NCBI GenBank assembly: GCA_910587945.1 | Contig: CAJUNI010000020.1 | Coordinates: forward strand, 1 to 8,421 | Direction: 5' to 3' | From: an uncultured Parvibacter sp. | GTDB lineage: Bacteria; Actinomycetota; Coriobacteriia; Coriobacteriales; Eggerthellaceae | Length of the DNA: 8,421 nucleotides | Shown here: in pieces, positions 6,608-8,421 of the stretch | How the letters are laid out: each line of letters starts with the position of its first letter | Numbering within the stretch: the first letter of the stretch is position 1 | Translations under genes and position numbers: made by a program | The notes under the pieces: model-generated | What the model was told of the DNA's origin: nothing | What the model saw: only the letters and a program-made list of their open reading frames with translations | Databases searched by the model: none

Positions 6608-6668
6608 GAGTTTTCACGAGTCCTCTTTCATTGTAGAAAGATGAACCCCATAACCTACAAGCTGTCAT

Positions 6669-6685
6669 CACCCTGGCTCAGGGTG
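6669..6685. repeat. Perfect inverted repeat of unknown role
   Basis: CACCCTG and CAGGGTG flank a GCT centre, giving a 7-bp stem that gains a G-U and an A-U pair outward. It lies between the pyrBC terminator and the transporter promoter, about 60 bp upstream of the -35 element. There is no T tract on either side, so it is not a normal terminator. It could be an operator or a residual RNA structure. The rest of 6608-6720 shows only a short hairpin (TCTTTC/GAAAGA, about 6624-6641) and no gene. Confidence 0.5.
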
Positions 6686-6720
6686 GTTGCAGGACTGTAA
6701 TCAGGGGAAAGAAAGATCCG

Positions 6721-6757
6721 CATAATAAAAGGCTGGACCTTGGGAGATCCAGCCTTT
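6721..6757 (-). terminator. Intrinsic terminator after pyrC
   Basis: A 10-bp stem, AAAGGCTGGA / TCCAGCCTTT, with a 10-nt loop is followed on the minus strand by TTTTATTATG. It begins 47 bp after the pyrC stop codon and separates the pyrBC unit from the iron transporter operon. The T-rich side favours minus-strand termination. Confidence 0.92.
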
Positions 6758-6804
6758 AGTGGTTAGAACGAATTTGTGGTCTTACGGCAAGAGCCTAACC
6801 CTAG

Positions 6805-8097
6805 CTACTCAACAATCGCGCCATCTTCCATGGTGGCATAGCCCCCAACATAAACATCGGTGGCACGACCTTTCAGGGTTTGACCAATGAAGCCTGAGTT
6901 GTTGGCCTTGGAGTAGAACTCCCCTACCTCAACGGTCCATTCAGCCTCAGGATCAATGACGGTCAAATCCGCTGTAGAGCCGGGTTGTAATGAAACAGCT
7001 TCTTCCCGGACGATGGCGCGCGGAGTCACTGCCATGAGCTCAATCATGCGGTTGTAATCAATGATTCCTTCACTCACCAAGTGGGTCAGTACTAACGACA
7101 ACGAAGTCTCAAGTCCAGTCATGCCAAAGGGTGCGAGCTCAAATTCGCGATCCTTTTCCCAATCGGTATGCGGAGCATGGTCGGTTACGATGCAGTCCAC
7201 GGTTCCATCAATCACGCCCTGAATCAAAGCTTGGGCGTCTTCTTTTGTGCGCAGCGGCGGATTTACTTTCAATGCTGTTTGATACTCAGGACCAATGGCA
7301 TCTTCGGTCAGGAAGAGATGATGGGGTGTCACTTCACAGGTAACAGGCAAACCTTCAGCCTTGGCTTCGCGAACCATTGCAAGACCGCGAGCCGTGGTGA
7401 TGTGCTGGATATGAAGAGGACACCCGGTCAGACGGCATAAGGCAATGTCGCGAGCGATTTCGATTTCTTCACCTTCGGCCGGCCAGCCAAGCAATCCTAA
7501 GCGAGTAGAAGCTACACCCTCGTTTACTTGACCTTCTCCAACGAGCGCATCATCTTGACAATGCACCATAACCGGCACATCAAACTGTACGGCATAGTCC
7601 ATAACGCGACGCATCATGCCTGCATCCTGAATGCCTTTGCCGTCATCCGAGAATGCTTTTGCTCCATGGGCTACCATGTTACCCATTTCGGACAAGGTTT
7701 CCCCTTTGAGGCCCTGGGAGCAGGCTCCGCAAGGAATAATGCGTGCTTTGCCTTTAGCTTCCCCTACAGCCTTGATGAATTCGATGCCAAGCGCGTCATC
7801 AATAACCGGATCGGTATTGGGCATGGGACAAATAGCCGTGAAACCGCCGTGAGCTGCAGCGCGTGTGCCTGAGGCAATGTCTTCCTTTTGCTCGAACCCA
7901 GGCTCACGGAGATGGACATGGATGTCAACGAGGCCAGGGACAATGATCTTTCCTGAAAGATCACGCTCAACCCCTTTTTCCATGGTGAGATTGGTGCCAA
8001 TTTCGACAATTTTTCCATCACGAATCAGGATGTCAGTTACCTCATCGAGACCCACCTGGGGATCTATTACGCGAGCACCTTTAAGCATCAAAGCCAT
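6805..8097 (-). CDS. pyrC: Dihydroorotase, class I
   Basis: This zinc amidohydrolase interconverts N-carbamoyl-L-aspartate and dihydroorotate, the third step of UMP synthesis. It is 430 residues, the normal size for the class I (Bacillus/Aquifex-like) enzyme. Metal-site landmarks are DIHVHLREPG with H60 and H62, FSDDGKG with D152 in the place where other classes have a carboxylated lysine, H179 in VHCQD, H232 in IQHITT, and D306 in TDHAPH, the catalytic aspartate. KVNPPLR (277-283) and the C-terminal NNSGFIGQTLKGRATDVYVGG also fit. The ATG at 8097 is preceded by AGGAGG (8106-8111) at 8 nt, inside pyrB. The genes overlap by 17 bp, so the two are probably co-translated and PyrB-PyrC may act together. 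Q181 stands where many relatives have Glu (HCED). A strong terminator lies 47 bp downstream. Confidence 0.97.
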   Translation of the reverse strand: MALMLKGARVIDPQVGLDEVTDILIRDGKIVEIGTNLTMEKGVERDLSGKIIVPGLVDIHVHLREPGFEQKEDIASGTRAAAHGGFTAICPMPNTDPVIDDALGIEFIKAVGEAKGKARIIPCGACSQGLKGETLSEMGNMVAHGAKAFSDDGKGIQDAGMMRRVMDYAVQFDVPVMVHCQDDALVGEGQVNEGVASTRLGLLGWPAEGEEIEIARDIALCRLTGCPLHIQHITTARGLAMVREAKAEGLPVTCEVTPHHLFLTEDAIGPEYQTALKVNPPLRTKEDAQALIQGVIDGTVDCIVTDHAPHTDWEKDREFELAPFGMTGLETSLSLVLTHLVSEGIIDYNRMIELMAVTPRAIVREEAVSLQPGSTADLTVIDPEAEWTVEVGEFYSKANNSGFIGQTLKGRATDVYVGGYATMEDGAIVE

Positions 8098-8421
8098 CGT
8101 TGGAACCTCCTAAAAGCAGGTAGAGAGCAGCCATACGTACCAATACGCCAGCATAAACTTGATCAAGAATGATAGAACGCTCCGGGTGATCGGCCATGAA
8201 GCTATCAAGCTCTACGCCGCGGTTAATGGGGCCCGGATGACAAACACAGGCATCGGGCTTTAAGAGACGGTCACGCTCTTTGGTGAGGCCGAACAGTTGA
8301 TTGTACTCACGTAGAGATGGGAACGGGGCTCCCTCCAGGCGCTCCCGCTGAATGCGCAGCATATAAACCACATCCAGTTCCGGAAGCACTTCATCAAGGT
8401 TGCTAGTGACGTGATCAGCAC
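8081..8421 (-). CDS. pyrB: Aspartate carbamoyltransferase catalytic chain, C-terminal 113 residues (cut by window edge)
   Basis: PyrB condenses carbamoyl phosphate with aspartate to give N-carbamoyl-aspartate, the committed step of pyrimidine synthesis. Only the C-terminal aspartate-binding domain is visible, and the reading frame enters from the right edge. The stretch VYMLRIQRERL, then LKPDACVCHPGPINRGVEL with the HPGPxNRG signature, then the terminal helix QVYAGVLVRMAALYLLLGG are characteristic of the Bacillus-type chain. The family is usually about 300-320 residues, so roughly two thirds is missing, including the carbamoyl-phosphate-binding SxRT region. The TAA stop at 8081-8083 lies inside the first codons of pyrC. 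Any pyrR gene or leader controlling this unit would be outside the window. Confidence 0.96.
   Translation of the reverse strand, partial: ADHVTSNLDEVLPELDVVYMLRIQRERLEGAPFPSLREYNQLFGLTKERDRLLKPDACVCHPGPINRGVELDSFMADHPERSIILDQVYAGVLVRMAALYLLLGGSNDGFDA
8106..8111 (-). promoter_or_regulatory. Ribosome binding site for pyrC inside pyrB
   Basis: A perfect AGGAGG is read on the minus strand 8 nt before the pyrC ATG at 8097. It decides this start over the in-frame ATG at 8088. Confidence 0.85.

Noticed and set aside
6661..6720. Possible cobalamin riboswitch: the minus strand has GAGCCAGGGTGA, a little like a B12 box.
   Set aside because: The rest of the cobalamin aptamer is not visible, the match is partial, and the site is inside a simple inverted repeat upstream of the predicted transcription start.
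6793..6802. GGGTTAGGCT on the minus strand just after the pyrC stop, resembling half of an iron box.
   Set aside because: Only a half-site is present, with no matching second half and no promoter. Chance is likely.
1..8421. Search for a new type of system, phage, insertion sequence, CRISPR array or toxin-antitoxin pair.
   Set aside because: Nearly all coding space is explained by pyrimidine and iron-uptake genes. No transposase, direct-repeat array, integrase or unexplained protein gene is visible.

Overview
The window carries parts of a de novo pyrimidine (UMP) biosynthesis locus with a complete iron-uptake ABC transporter cassette lodged inside it. Every gene is on the minus strand, so transcription runs from high to low coordinates. 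Base composition is about half G+C. Three things suggest a Gram-positive bacterium of the Actinomycetota, possibly a Coriobacteriia/Eggerthellales-type organism of intermediate G+C: a DtxR/IdeR-like iron box, a binding lipoprotein with both a twin-arginine motif and a lipobox, and a PyrR-type RNA attenuator. The phylum is an inference and the class is only a guess.

In transcription order, the 3' end of pyrB (aspartate carbamoyltransferase) enters from the right edge. It overlaps pyrC (class I dihydroorotase) by 17 bp. A strong intrinsic terminator closes this unit at 6721-6757.

Next comes a four-gene FecCD-type cassette: a substrate-binding lipoprotein, two membrane permeases and an ATPase, packed with 9-11 bp gaps or short overlaps. 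Its own sigma70-like promoter has the spacer filled by a 19-bp DtxR/IdeR-like operator that matches the family consensus at 15 of 19 positions. I therefore infer a ferric-siderophore (or similar) importer repressed by iron. The exact ligand cannot be read from sequence. I see no convincing terminator after the ATPase gene.

The last unit is carA-carB, encoding the two subunits of glutamine-dependent carbamoyl-phosphate synthetase. It has its own promoter (TTGAAC-16 bp-TATACT) followed at once by a PyrR-style attenuator. This comprises a PyrR-binding hairpin with a CAGAGAG loop, a mutually exclusive antiterminator, and a terminator hairpin with a U6 tract. carA should begin at a GTG beyond the terminator, with a good ribosome binding site. 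carB follows directly (TAAATG) and leaves the window at the left edge after 355 codons.

CarAB supplies carbamoyl phosphate, PyrB joins it to aspartate, and PyrC cyclises carbamoyl-aspartate to dihydroorotate. The most notable points are the complete attenuator, the iron cassette between pyrBC and carAB, an unusual N-terminal Cys cluster on the transporter ATPase, and a non-standard CarA with an insertion and a C-terminal tail. I found no tRNA, rRNA, CRISPR array, insertion sequence or new type of defence system.
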